A DNA stretch of 64,000 bases from an uncultured Myxococcales bacterium. Its GTDB lineage: Bacteria; Myxococcota_A; Bradymonadia; UBA7976; VGTA01. The notes below the pieces were generated by a model, which saw only the letters and a list, made by a program, of their open reading frames with translations, did no database searches and was not told the origin of the DNA. This document shows, piece after piece, positions 9,539 through 20,600 of this stretch. Positions within the stretch are counted from its first letter, which is position 1. Each line of letters starts with the position of its first letter. The stretch covers positions 60,882-124,881 of the forward strand of contig CAKZRU010000077.1 of the NCBI GenBank assembly GCA_937146725.1. The letters are read 5' to 3'. The position numbers were made by a program, and so were the translations under genes.

Positions 9539-12500
9539 TTAATAGCCATCTCCCTCATTGTTGAGATGTGCCATAGAAGGTGCCCTCAATGCACTTTGTT
9601 GGTCAAAGCTTCCGGCTGAGCCGATGGGGGTTAAGCCATCCAAAGATCGTGAACGCATAAAGTTAGGATCATTTTGGCCAAAACTGGCGGGAGCTTCTTG
9701 ATGGCCATAATATTCTTGTAGCAACTCAGGTGTAGCCGGAATACCGGTTAAACGTTGTTGATCTAGGCGCAATGCATTGATTCTTGAAAAGGCGATTTGA
9801 CGACCGCGATGATGCAAAGGAATCGGTGCTTCTTCAATGAGCTCTTCATATAAGGAAAGGGCGAATTGATAGTGTTCAAGACCCTCTTCATAGCGTTTAC
9901 CATCTCGATACACATCACCGGCCTTAATATTAAGAACAGCTTGTTCATGCCGTCGATTTGCTGTTGCCATTTCATCAATTAGCTCTTGATTAATTTCCAT
10001 CGCAGCGTGGTAAGACGCCAAAGCAGACTCATATTGGTGGAATGCATGATACATTTCACCAATACGACTTAGCGTGAGATACAGCTCTCGTCTATGTAGT
10101 GGAATTGGGTCAAGTTCTACAAGTTCGCGTTGAAGCTCAAGCGCTTTTTGGAAGTTCTCAATCGCTTGGTTAGCTCGGCTCAGTTCTTGATGAATATCAC
10201 CCACCTTGAGATAAAGAATACTGAGGTCACGTTGGTGATCTAAGTAGGGTTCATCTTGCAGGATTTCTTCATTTAAGGTTAAGGCTCGTTGGAAGCAGTC
10301 CAAAGCTGATTCAACTCGTCGGAAATGCCGATGCAAATCACCCAAATGGCCCAAGGTCAAACTGAGTTCTTTTCGGTGTAGCACAGTGGGCACTTCGACG
10401 ATTAAGTTTTGATAGGTATGCTGAGCTCGCTCAAACAGGTGAGCCGATTCTTCTAACTGGCCAAACACCTTGTAGATTTCAGCAATACGAGTCAGAGTAA
10501 ACACCCAATTTCGTCGATGTTGAATATTTGGATGTTGCTCCATCAAAGCTCGAGAAACTTCAAGTGATTGTTGGAAAGCATCCAAGGCAGCATCATATTG
10601 ATCTAAGGCTTGGTGTATATCACCTACCTTAACCAAAGCGGCACTCAGCTCTTTACGGAAATCGGGTTGTGGGTCTTGCTTAACTGCGATTCTATGCAAA
10701 TCTAGTACTCGCTTGAAGTAGTTTAACGCTTCTTCAAGCTCACCCAAATCTCCATGAAGCTCGCCCATTTGATTATATGTATCACAGATTTCATCTTTAC
10801 ACTCAAAACGATCTTCATCACGTTGTAAAGTGTCAAAAATACTCATAGAACGCTTGAATATCTTAAAGGCAGACTCATAGTTTTCATGCACTCGATGCAG
10901 ACTACCTAAGTAATTTAAGGTCATACAAAGCATTCTTAAGCGTTCTACCGATGGATCAGCTTTAACAATCTCTTCCTCAACATGAATACTTTCTCTAAAA
11001 CAGGTGACAGCATTATCAAATTCTTCTAGATGCTGAAAAATGGCGCCTTCGCGTTGTAAGCTTTGACTCACCAATTCTCGGACTCGATTAGAAGCCTTGC
11101 TTTTTAAGGCCTTACGTCCAACGCCCACAGCGCTTTGGAAATCCTCAAGTGCACTTTCAAAGTCCTCAAGCTCTTGATGCAAAATACCTAGGCGATTTAA
11201 AGATTCAATGTAGGAGAGCATGTGGACTAAGTTAGGTAGCTCTGTTGCTAAGGTTTCATCAATCAGACTAGTATATTTAAAGCAGACTAAAGCTTGATCC
11301 ATATCACCAACTTCTTGGTGTAATACGCCGATCTTTCCAAGGCTTTCACTCAATTGCTTTAAGTGACGAACACTCGGCTCGTCTTTAGCAAGCTTTTGCT
11401 CACTCTCTAAAGCCTTTTCAAGATTTTGAATCGCATCTGGAATACGGCCGGAAAGTTGATCGATTGTTCCACGAACTCGCATAAATTGACTAAGAAACTT
11501 ACGATAAGTGGGTTCATCGGGTTCGGCTTTAATCAGTGCTTGAATGACTCGATCACTGTGGGTTGCCATCAAGGCTGCCGGTTCGTGAATCCCTGCTTCT
11601 GTCAGCTGTCTCAAGGCATCAGCAACCGGCTCAAGGAAAGCAGATTCAAGGCCGCTTTGCAGGGCATGGTCGCTCCATGACTCCATAAAGCGCTTAATCA
11701 GCTTACGTCCTTGTTCAGTGCCTTGGTTTTTAAAGCCAAGTCTGCGAAACACATTCACTAAAATATGGTTTCTTACTTGTCGATGAGGAACTTCAATAAG
11801 TGGAAGCAAAGGACCTTCTTCACCCTTGTCTACTAATTCAATCGCAATCAAAGTAACAGCATCAAGCAAGGCGCCAAGCTCTATCCCCATGGGATCGATC
11901 ACCTGTGTGGCCCAATAGCGCATATCATCACCATTGGGCAAGGGCCTAGGAGCAATTTGATTCTTGAGATGTAAGTAAATAAGATGTTCATATAAACCTG
12001 GAATTGCAAATGCATACCCGATTAGCGTTACGCCTTCGCCTTCTTCATTAGGTCTAAATATAGGTGTGAGTGAGCCCGTGTTGTTGGCAAGCTTATCAAG
12101 TGGAATTGGCCGTCCGCCATCAGTAGCTTCTGGCTCGATGATTTCACTATGACTTTCATACATTTGAGAGGCGATCTTATGCACCCAATTGACAGCATTG
12201 GGAAAGTGTCGACCTAAGCCACGAATATAAGCATCATAGATGGCGGGTTGAGTGAGCTTTGTTGGTGCATGCTCACGCCCTTTAAATACATCATGGTACA
12301 AGTTCAGTAATTGTGGGTTTCTTAGAAGCTCATCAAGAGGATTTTGAATACGATCAAAGCTCATTGTACAGGCACGAGCCGGGCGTTGTCTTTGGCGTAC
12401 TTGATAAGCATGTTTCAGTTCATCAGGCCGGAATGGCCGAACATAGACGCCGGGGAATTGTTCTCTAAAATCAGCAAGGGGATCGGTTTCGTAGCCTTCT

Positions 12501-14647
12501 GGGGTTAAGTCATCCGGATTAAAAAGATAGCGGGAATTATAAAAAGAGTCTCTTTTACTTGGGGCTTCTCCCATAACTCGACGACTTAGGAGTTGGTAGC
12601 TGCGCCAACGCATGGACATCACAAGTTGAACTTGAGGGCTTTGTGTGAAGTAAGCCAGATTCTCATCGATGACCTTAATTAATTCACTGCCACGATCAGC
12701 ATCATCGATACCATCAAGAATGATCCAAACCTTACGAACCGTTTTTGAACGCATATGGCGCAGGTGTGAGGCTCTTGCATAAAAGGGCTTAATTGGATCT
12801 GGCGTAAGTACTTCTCGCGCTAAGCGATCTAAAAGCTCGGGTAGATGGTCATAACGCTGTTCTAAGTAAGTTCTTCGTGCAATCAGTTCACATAGCAATG
12901 ACTCTGCTGACAGTTCACTTGGACCCTGATAATCTCCTTTACCATGTAAAAATACGATAATATCGCCCTCATAGTTATGAAGACTTTGTCGGGGAGAAAT
13001 AGGATCATTTTGAGCTCTTTTACGAACTGTTTCAATGAGTCGATCGACCCAATTTGCAATCAAAGAGGTCTTCCCACAGCCTTCTTCACCACTAACAAGT
13101 AAGCTTTTTTTACCGCTTTCAATACAGGCATCAAAAACTTCATCAACCCCATCTCGTTTGACATAGGATTCCGGCATCCATAGGTTATTTCTGAGAAAAC
13201 GTAGGCGATCTTGAGCGTGAGCGATAGACCAACCAGAAATACTCCATGCAAAAATTTCATCATCAAATTCTTCGGGAGAGTTTAAGCGACGTCTTATATG
13301 CCTTTGGTTCAGAGCGCCCTTGATTGGATCTAATTCATCCGGATTTTGTGGGTCGTAGTGATCACCATAAAAATTGGTTTTTCTTAGTTCAGGTTGGGCA
13401 AGATGCTGATTGAGCTGTCGACTCGTTGCTAAGGTATTAAAAGCTCTTTCTTTAGCTTTGGGGGTTGTTGGTACATCGATTGGCGCCCAAAGTCTCGGAT
13501 CCTCGGTGAGAGTAAGTTCAAGCATTTTATGCTCATTCAACTCTTCCTCTTCGCCCTGTAAAGGACCTAAAGGTGCTTGTAAACCTGCTTGTAAACCTGC
13601 TTGACCTTGAGGTGCATAGCCGGTCGCCTGTGCAGATAACTGAGGATTAGCTTGATGAGCCGTGGCTAATCCACCGAAGGGAGCTGGCGCAGCTTGAGGC
13701 GGAGATGAATTAAAACCTGAGGGTAAATTGAGGCCTAGATTACCATTTGTTCCTTGTGAATTAGGCGCACCAAAAGTATTACCTGAGGCAGGATTTGCGC
13801 CAAAAGGCCCGGCACTAGAAGCTTGAGGTGCTGAAAACTGTCCTCCAAAAGGAGCAGAGGTGGGCGTGGGTAACCCTCCTTGAGGTGCACTACTTGCAAA
13901 ACCTGTTGGCAAAGGGGCTGTTAGGCCTCCTTGAGGTAATCCGCCGGGCATGGAACTTAAATTACTTGCCCCTCCTCCAGTGGGATTTGGGGTCGTTTGT
14001 GTAGGATTACCGTTTGCGCTTGAGTCAACCAAGGAACTGAGTCCACCTGTGTTTCCTGCAAGTTGCTGTCTGACCTGGCCTCGAGCAGTGAGCGAGCGTC
14101 CTGAAAGATCACCGCTGGGGGCGGCGGCAGGAAGCGGAGGAGCACTTGGTGCTGCACCAAAGGGACCGGGGGGGGCACTTGGAGGTGCGCCAAAGGGACC
14201 GGGTGGGGCACTTGGAGGTGCGCCGAAAGGAGCCGGTGAAGTACTAGGTTGACCTAAACCTGCAAAGGGTTTAGTTGCTTGTTGTGACGCAGGAAGAGGC
14301 TGTTTGGTTGGCGCTTGAGAGCTATTTGGAAAACCTGAAAATGGACTTGAGGCTCCCTGTCCACCACCATTCGGCGCACCAAAGCCACCGCTACTAGGCG
14401 CACCAAAACCACCGCCACTAGGCGCACCAAAAACGCCACCACTAGGCGCACCAAAGCCACCACTTGGTGACATCGGTCCAGGTGCACCACTATTGCGTGA
14501 GGCAGCCCGTTGTGCGGCCTGGGCTAAGTATTGATCTTTCTTTTCGGTCGGAAAAGGTCCGGTCGGGACAGACTCACCTGGAGTATAACGGTCACCCTGT
14601 GACTGCCCACCACCTTTGCCCTTTGGGAATTGATCATTCTGTGCCAT
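9539..14647 (-). CDS. FG/Pro/Gly-rich disordered head + P-loop NTPase + TPR array (1702 aa)
   Basis: Three parts are visible. Residues 1-375 are low complexity, rich in Gly, Pro, Ala, Ser and Gln, with about eleven Phe-Gly dipeptides in two repeat types (GGGFGAPS and PSAPPGPFGAP). Residues about 500-900 hold a STAND/NACHT-like NTPase: Walker A GEEGCGKTS near 520 and Walker B VWIILDGIDDAD near 643, then a long helical region. Residues about 1055-1620 hold roughly ten TPR-type helical repeats of about 50 residues each (ALDxFQxAL pattern). No signal peptide or membrane segment is seen, so a cytoplasmic location is likely. STAND NTPases act as nucleotide-switched signalling or defence scaffolds with TPRs as sensors; that role here is inference. 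The usual N-terminal effector domain is replaced by the disordered head. No obvious operon partner. Confidence 0.85.
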   Translation of the reverse strand: MAQNDQFPKGKGGGQSQGDRYTPGESVPTGPFPTEKKDQYLAQAAQRAASRNSGAPGPMSPSGGFGAPSGGVFGAPSGGGFGAPSSGGFGAPNGGGQGASSPFSGFPNSSQAPTKQPLPASQQATKPFAGLGQPSTSPAPFGAPPSAPPGPFGAPPSAPPGPFGAAPSAPPLPAAAPSGDLSGRSLTARGQVRQQLAGNTGGLSSLVDSSANGNPTQTTPNPTGGGASNLSSMPGGLPQGGLTAPLPTGFASSAPQGGLPTPTSAPFGGQFSAPQASSAGPFGANPASGNTFGAPNSQGTNGNLGLNLPSGFNSSPPQAAPAPFGGLATAHQANPQLSAQATGYAPQGQAGLQAGLQAPLGPLQGEEEELNEHKMLELTLTEDPRLWAPIDVPTTPKAKERAFNTLATSRQLNQHLAQPELRKTNFYGDHYDPQNPDELDPIKGALNQRHIRRRLNSPEEFDDEIFAWSISGWSIAHAQDRLRFLRNNLWMPESYVKRDGVDEVFDACIESGKKSLLVSGEEGCGKTSLIANWVDRLIETVRKRAQNDPISPRQSLHNYEGDIIVFLHGKGDYQGPSELSAESLLCELIARRTYLEQRYDHLPELLDRLAREVLTPDPIKPFYARASHLRHMRSKTVRKVWIILDGIDDADRGSELIKVIDENLAYFTQSPQVQLVMSMRWRSYQLLSRRVMGEAPSKRDSFYNSRYLFNPDDLTPEGYETDPLADFREQFPGVYVRPFRPDELKHAYQVRQRQRPARACTMSFDRIQNPLDELLRNPQLLNLYHDVFKGREHAPTKLTQPAIYDAYIRGLGRHFPNAVNWVHKIASQMYESHSEIIEPEATDGGRPIPLDKLANNTGSLTPIFRPNEEGEGVTLIGYAFAIPGLYEHLIYLHLKNQIAPRPLPNGDDMRYWATQVIDPMGIELGALLDAVTLIAIELVDKGEEGPLLPLIEVPHRQVRNHILVNVFRRLGFKNQGTEQGRKLIKRFMESWSDHALQSGLESAFLEPVADALRQLTEAGIHEPAALMATHSDRVIQALIKAEPDEPTYRKFLSQFMRVRGTIDQLSGRIPDAIQNLEKALESEQKLAKDEPSVRHLKQLSESLGKIGVLHQEVGDMDQALVCFKYTSLIDETLATELPNLVHMLSYIESLNRLGILHQELEDFESALEDFQSAVGVGRKALKSKASNRVRELVSQSLQREGAIFQHLEEFDNAVTCFRESIHVEEEIVKADPSVERLRMLCMTLNYLGSLHRVHENYESAFKIFKRSMSIFDTLQRDEDRFECKDEICDTYNQMGELHGDLGELEEALNYFKRVLDLHRIAVKQDPQPDFRKELSAALVKVGDIHQALDQYDAALDAFQQSLEVSRALMEQHPNIQHRRNWVFTLTRIAEIYKVFGQLEESAHLFERAQHTYQNLIVEVPTVLHRKELSLTLGHLGDLHRHFRRVESALDCFQRALTLNEEILQDEPYLDHQRDLSILYLKVGDIHQELSRANQAIENFQKALELQRELVELDPIPLHRRELYLTLSRIGEMYHAFHQYESALASYHAAMEINQELIDEMATANRRHEQAVLNIKAGDVYRDGKRYEEGLEHYQFALSLYEELIEEAPIPLHHRGRQIAFSRINALRLDQQRLTGIPATPELLQEYYGHQEAPASFGQNDPNFMRSRSLDGLTPIGSAGSFDQQSALRAPSMAHLNNEGDGY

Positions 14648-14718
14648 AATTTCGCCCTAAACTTCACTCTAGATTTTCTGCGCTATCATATAGCTTTCAG
14701 AAGGCTTTGGCTAGTCAC

Positions 14719-15384
14719 TTAAATGAACTCTTCTTGGTTTAAGTCAAACTGGCTTTTGAGATGCTGAGAATACTGATCGATTTGCTGTTCACAGACGAAT
14801 AGTGCATCGATTACAAGTGGATCAAATTGGCTTCCAGAACCGGACTTTAAAATATCTAAAGCTTCCTGATGAGATCTTGCTAAACGGTATGAGCGAGTGG
14901 AAGTGACTGCATCATAAGTATCTGCAACAGCTATGATTCTGGCTTCGAGTGGAATCGCATTCCCCTTTAGACCCAAGGGATAACCGGCACCATCAAAGCG
15001 TTCATGGTGATATAAGATCGCTGGAACAAGCTCAATAAATAATGGACAGCTCTGTGCTAAATCTGCACCAATTTCGGGATGACGTTTGATCTCTTCATAT
15101 TCTTCTTTGTCAAGCGCAGTGGTTTTGAGCAGCGCTGAAAGAGAAACGCCCGACTTACCAATATCGTGAAGCATACCTCCAGCTGCAATTCGATCAACAA
15201 GTGCATGTTTGAGCTTCATAGACTGAGCGATGAGCTTGGCAATAAGTCCCACACGATAACTGTGAAATGCCGTATATGGTTCGATTTGCTTTAGTGCTTT
15301 TAAGGCAGACTTCACCTGTGCCTCAAGGTTGTCTTGAGGATTTAGATTACTCACGGCTACTTTGATGTAAGATAAGTCGTACAT
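14719..15384 (-). CDS. HD-GYP domain protein, probable cyclic di-GMP phosphodiesterase
   Basis: A 221-residue stand-alone HD-GYP domain. Visible motifs in order: HSYRVG, the metal-binding MLHDIGKSG, HPEIGA, HHERFDGAGYPLGL (containing the GYP triplet), AVADTYDAVTS, and SGSQFDP. All usual metal-ligand motifs look intact. HD-GYP enzymes hydrolyse cyclic di-GMP to pGpG or GMP, lowering the signal and generally favouring motility. There is no REC, PAS or membrane sensor domain, so input must come from elsewhere. An ATAGGT-like ribosome site precedes the ATG. It is transcribed divergently from the flhA-like gene, 161 bp between starts, which fits a motility or export link. Confidence 0.9.
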   Translation of the reverse strand: MYDLSYIKVAVSNLNPQDNLEAQVKSALKALKQIEPYTAFHSYRVGLIAKLIAQSMKLKHALVDRIAAGGMLHDIGKSGVSLSALLKTTALDKEEYEEIKRHPEIGADLAQSCPLFIELVPAILYHHERFDGAGYPLGLKGNAIPLEARIIAVADTYDAVTSTRSYRLARSHQEALDILKSGSGSQFDPLVIDALFVCEQQIDQYSQHLKSQFDLNQEEFI

Positions 15385-15508
15385 AAGCTTACCTATACAA
15401 AATTAGGGGCAACTGAGCAAGTAAAATTTATATCCTATGTTTGACTTTCTATGTTTGTCTTTTTAAAGGGTAACGAAGCCATTACATCTGATAAACTTCA
15501 TGCTATAA

Positions 15509-15525
15509 AAACTCTTATTGAGTTT
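15509..15525. promoter_or_regulatory. Short inverted repeat ahead of flhA-like gene
   Basis: AAACTC and GAGTTT are separated by TTATT, a six-pair hairpin or dyad ending about 10 bp before the AAGG ribosome site of the downstream gene, within an AT-rich stretch between divergent genes. It may be an operator or an mRNA leader hairpin. Function is inferred from position only. Confidence 0.25.
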
Positions 15526-15545
15526 ATAAAATAAGGTAATAATCT

Positions 15546-17576
15546 TTGTTTGATCATAGCAAATGGATTTGGATAGCGGGTCCCTTATTAGGGCTAAGTT
15601 TGATTGTTTTTATCATTCCTATGCCCACTTTTTTGCTTGATGCTTTAGTTGTTTTACAGTGGTTTATCAGTGTTAGTCTTCTCCTTTTGGTGTGGGTTAA
15701 TCAGAGCCTTAGTACGATTGCCAAATTACCCTCTTGGCTGATTTCCATCACGCTTATTCGACTTGGGATTAACATTGTGACCACTCGTTCTATTTTACTC
15801 CAAGCTAAAGCGGGTGGAGTGATTGAGCAGGCCGGCGAATGGCTTATGGGAGAGCGTTGGTCCGTAGGTCTAGTTTTTTTCTTTGGTCTTTTAAGCGTTC
15901 AATATCTTGTGGTCGCAAAAGGTTTAGAACGTATCGCTCAATTAACGGCACGTTTTAATCTTGAAGCACTGCCTGGGGCTCAACAAGCCATTGTAACTCA
16001 GCAAGCTCAAGGGCAAATACATCCGGAAAAAGCAAGGCGACTCAGACAAGTTATTGAAGCGAGATCTTTACGTTCAAGTTCCATCGAAGGCGTTCTCAAG
16101 TTCATTAAAGGCGAACAACTCGCTAGCCTATGTCTCATTTTAATCAACTTGTTCGGCGGGGCTTGGGCGGGTCATTATCATGAGCAGTTAGAGTTTCACT
16201 ATGCACTTAGTCTTTATGGAAAGCTGGCCATAGGTGATGGCTTGTTGGCGCAATTACCAGCACTATACTGTTCGATGGCAGCGACTCTATACATTACACG
16301 TTTACTCAATCCTAATTCCGATATACTTGAGCAACCATATGATCGTTGTGAAAACGATATGAAGCTATCTCAAGTTTTATTGAGTTCAAGTTTAGCTTTG
16401 CTATGTATTGGACTTTTACCGATTTGGACTACAGAAAGCCGTTGGGTGATTTTTGTAGAGCTCACCATATTTGGTCTTGGTGTAGTTTATCTAACATATA
16501 TAAGACCGTTGATGCGTATGAAAGGCACTGTGGGCAAGTCTAGCAAGTCAAGCCAAGCTAGTCAGTCAAGCCAAGCTAGTCAGTCAAGCCAAGCTAGCAA
16601 GTCTAACCACTTAATATCCCCACAAACAAATGGCCGTATTGTTCTTTCATTGTCTTACCAGCATCTTGAGTCAATTGGAGGAGGTTTAGCACAACTCAAG
16701 ATCCTGATTGATCAAAAAAGAGTTCTTCTCGGTTTACCCAAACGTAAAATTGACTTTATTTTACGACCTAATGACCCAGATCCACATCGTTTGGAGTTAC
16801 ATCTTGATCAGGAATTGATTGCTGTGGAAACAGTACCAGCACACAGCGTTTTATCCTTATATCAAGAGCAGTTTTTACCCACGACCTTACATCCCTTAAA
16901 AGGAGTACTTGGGGTTTGGCGACCACAAGATCAGCATCCACTTTTATTAACAGAACTTAGTTTTGAAACTTGGCTGAGTGAATGGCTCATCTATCATTGG
17001 TGCTCATTTAAATCTCTTACATGGTCAGCCGAAGAAGCATGGATATGGCTTAATCAAGGTACGGCGACCTTACGTGAGGAAGCACTCACTCATGATTTAT
17101 CAATTCTAAAACTGACTGACTTACTCAGGGACTTAAGTGCTGAAGCCTGCGCATTGAAACATGCAGATCATGTCTTGGAAGGGCTCATTAGGGCAAGACA
17201 GAATATTCAAAACTGCAAGCAAGAATGGCAAAAAGAACTAAGGTCAGCGCTTGGTATGAAAGCTTTATTGGGTGGGTATAGTGCAAAAGAGCTTTCAGCT
17301 TTATGGATTGAAGTAAAGCTCAATGAGCACGCAAGTCGGTTTGAAATACAAGCTGTATTAAATCAAACTCTAGAACAGATTCAAAAGAGTTCAGACGCTT
17401 GGAAATATGAAGACTCTTTTACAGTTTTAATGATTGACGAGAAATATCGAAGTCAGTGTCAAGCATTGAGCAGGCAGATCCTTCCTGGTCTAAGGGTACT
17501 GAGCCCACAGGAAGTACCCACGCATGTTAAGTTGAAAGTTCTTAAGGTTTTTACTTATCAAGATTCGATTTACTAA
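15546..17576 (+). CDS. FlhA/SctV-family export-gate homologue, divergent
   Basis: A 676-residue protein starting at TTG (AAGG lies about 10 nt upstream; there is no better ATG). Residues 1-300 hold the membrane half with the family hallmarks IPMPTFLLDALVV, IRLGINIVTTRSILL and the loop ERIAQLTARFNLEALPG. Residues about 335-358 form a linker of SSQASQ repeats, then comes a cytoplasmic C-terminal domain to 676. FlhA/SctV forms the nonameric gate of flagellar or injectisome type III secretion. Oddities: the FHIPEP loop is degenerate, with PGAQQAIVTQQA where active FlhA has a PGKQMAIDADL-type sequence, so the conserved Lys and Asp are absent. No other export genes are adjacent. It may be a diverged paralogue or a gate with altered energetics; FlhA versus SctV cannot be decided. 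Confidence 0.8.
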   Translation: MFDHSKWIWIAGPLLGLSLIVFIIPMPTFLLDALVVLQWFISVSLLLLVWVNQSLSTIAKLPSWLISITLIRLGINIVTTRSILLQAKAGGVIEQAGEWLMGERWSVGLVFFFGLLSVQYLVVAKGLERIAQLTARFNLEALPGAQQAIVTQQAQGQIHPEKARRLRQVIEARSLRSSSIEGVLKFIKGEQLASLCLILINLFGGAWAGHYHEQLEFHYALSLYGKLAIGDGLLAQLPALYCSMAATLYITRLLNPNSDILEQPYDRCENDMKLSQVLLSSSLALLCIGLLPIWTTESRWVIFVELTIFGLGVVYLTYIRPLMRMKGTVGKSSKSSQASQSSQASQSSQASKSNHLISPQTNGRIVLSLSYQHLESIGGGLAQLKILIDQKRVLLGLPKRKIDFILRPNDPDPHRLELHLDQELIAVETVPAHSVLSLYQEQFLPTTLHPLKGVLGVWRPQDQHPLLLTELSFETWLSEWLIYHWCSFKSLTWSAEEAWIWLNQGTATLREEALTHDLSILKLTDLLRDLSAEACALKHADHVLEGLIRARQNIQNCKQEWQKELRSALGMKALLGGYSAKELSALWIEVKLNEHASRFEIQAVLNQTLEQIQKSSDAWKYEDSFTVLMIDEKYRSQCQALSRQILPGLRVLSPQEVPTHVKLKVLKVFTYQDSIY

Positions 17577-17610
17577 GTCGATTTACGAAATAATGAGCAA
17601 AGCCAAAAGC

Positions 17611-20600
17611 CTATTGGTTCTTGGTCTGGCTTAAATGAGCATCATCAGACGAACGCCAAGAACCCTTATGATTTAAAGAACGCCAAGCCCACTTGAGCCA
17701 AGCAAAAAGTTGAGAAGCAAACCAAAGCGCCCAGATCAGCATGAGCACTCTCCATAACCACATCGGTGCCGAGTAAACCATGATGTGGTCTGAGCCCTGA
17801 CTAAAGTCTAGATGGTCAACATACCATTTGAGCTGTCCGGTGTTAGAATGATTACCACTCACTTGCATATCAACAGAGCTTAAAAGGTTACTTTGTACGA
17901 TGTAAGTGAAGAAGATTAAGAAGATTACAGTTCCACCTACAAGGGCTAATTGTCCTAAATTAAAAAGCATTATAGATTTAACTTTGTGCCAATAGAGTTG
18001 GCGAACCGCAAAGGCGGCAAACCAAAGTATGCTGATGACCCAAACCGTTGGATGATGCTGTGCAAGACCGGCCAATAACAAAAACCACTGCCAAGTATTT
18101 AAGGGAGCCCATGGTCGCCAAGCCAAAATAATGGCTAAAATAAAAGCAAAGAATAGCTTACCCCACATCAAGATCGCTGGTCCCCATGCAGGGCCATTCG
18201 CCCACAAAAGCCAGCGTTGCCCCACCACAAAGTGCTGGTTTACATTCACGCCCTGTAAATCGGTAGTGATCGAGGGAACTTTTTCCGAAAATGAACGCTT
18301 CCAGTCTTGTTGCCAAGTGATCTTAAAACTGTTTTCTCCAGGCTTAATAGGTAGGCGTACTTTATTTTGTTTGGCGGGATCAAACTGCTGCTTCCCGTTG
18401 ATCATAAGATTTATTTTTTTAGCCTCTTTAGGAAGTATAATCTCCTTAGAGCCCCCTTTAGACGCATTTAAAGAGAGGGTAATGGTACCTTGGGCTAAGT
18501 GCGTGCTGGGCTTAAACTCATAAGTCAGCTGATTTACAGTTACTTCGCTGCCTTTAATCCCCTTAGGACGCTTGATACTTATATCAACTGATTCTCCGGG
18601 CCAAGGACGCCAAGTCAAGCTCGCTTGGCTACCTCCTCCCAAAGAAATGGGATTTAATCCACTTGCTGTGCATCGCCATAAAACACCACAGTTTAAAGTC
18701 CAAGTTTCGGCCCAACGTGCTTTGGCAGCGGTAAGTTTAAGAAGAGCCACAGGGCTGAGTTCACTAAAATAGCCCGCTTGAGTTTGCCCCGCCGCAAAGC
18801 TCACCTTTACGCCTTGCTCACTGATTTCGTGTTCGCTTGATAGCACTCTTTCACCTTGAATCAAGGGTAAAACAAGATCTTCGGCATATGTACTACTTTG
18901 TCTTTCAATCTGGGTAACAATTTGCCATACCGGCCCAAGGTTTAAGGACTTTTTTACCGTAAACCATGAATAGTCCATACTCAGTTTACCAAGTTCTTGT
19001 GAGTCTTTATTTTTTGTTTTGCTTTTATCATCTTGAGTTACTTTTTGATCGACTCGTTTTAGATTGATCAGCGAGCTAACTTTGCCATTTCTATTGGTGA
19101 GCTCAAGCCAAGACTTTAGGCTTAAAGCGAGTGTTTTGGGAGGATCCGTCAGATTGATACTCATTTGCTCTTGCTCAGGGATTTGGCCAAGCGCTGTGAC
19201 AGTATGAACGCCTTTGGGAATACGCACTGTGGTGTGCTTGATCTCATGGTTTTCTTGTGAACTTTCAAGCCTCATGGGAAGCTGACTTTCCCCAATGTTT
19301 GTTTCTTCCCAATGAATCGTATCTAAGGTACCGGGTAAGGTAAAAATACTATCTTTTTCAGCATGGATCATTGTGGTGAGAAGTACCTGCTGCTGATGAA
19401 TAGATAAATCCATATGACCAACATAAAGACATTCACCTTGACAAGATTTTTCTTGTTTAAGCCGGGCTCTCCATTCTTGAACAAGTTGAGGAGAGGGTTG
19501 GTTAATCACAGAGGTCACAGAGCTTAAGTTAGCGGAAGTATTGCTTTCTGAGTTTTCTTGAAAACTTTGATTGTTAAGCTGTATTTGACCAAGATTGACT
19601 TGCTGTACTTGGTTTTGAGGTACTATGACCGAAGGAAGGTTAGATGTTTGACTTTGCTGAACTTGGAGATCAAAGTTTGGATGTGCAGTAGGCACAGGCT
19701 CATCAGCAAATGCTGATGGTATGGGTGATATGATAAGCCCAAGAACAAGACATAGAAAGAGAGCAGGCAGTTTTTGCTTAAGTTCATCTTTGGTACGCCC
19801 AAGGTTTTCCCAAGGTAAGCTTTTGAGTTGTACTAGAAGCATTACAAAAAGACTTAGTAAGGCCAATGAGCGTACTAATACGCTTATGCGTGTCCACATA
19901 GGAGCAATTAAACTCAGCTTCAACTGACGTCCGGGTTCAATGGGTGCCTCAAAGAAAATGTCATGGGTACGCCATTTCCACCTTGGAATCCCCGGTCCGG
20001 TTTGCACAACAGCGTTTTGATCAAGTTGTTGCAACTGCTGGTTCAAGTCTAACTCTCCGTACTGACTTTTTGCTTTACGCCATTTGGATTTTTTAGATAC
20101 TTTAGCATCTTCAAAAACTTTTCTACTGATTGAGACTGAGCGATAATTGTTGTAGTAGCTTGAAGATGTACCATGTTCATCTAGCTGTGGATGCAGGGCA
20201 GTTCTAAAATCATCTTGGCCCAAAGAGAAGACAGAAGCCATAAAGCTTAAAAAGACAACACAAAATCCAAAGCTAATCAAGCGACTAAATATATGATGAC
20301 TTAAAGAAGCTTTGAGCAAAAAGAAGGCGATAGATATGCTTAAAAGCTCATAATAAATACTTGCATCTGTGTGAAAAAGAACCAAAGCGAGAATCGCTAA
20401 AAATGCCCATATAAAGCCAAATAGCTTGAAGAAGGCTATAGTGACCAAAGCGCTCAGAAAGATATCGCTCATCTGCCAAGAGCTAAGCCATTCATCAGCG
20501 CTATATGCTCCATTTCCAATAGAAAATAAGCGCCAGCCGGGGGGAAGGTTTAAAGTCATTTGTAAAGAACTGACCGGTACTGACCAATCTAAAGCAGGAA

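Noticed and set aside
13950..14490. Pro/Val-rich frames on both strands inside the FG-rich head
   Set aside because: Low-complexity shadows of the 1702-residue gene.
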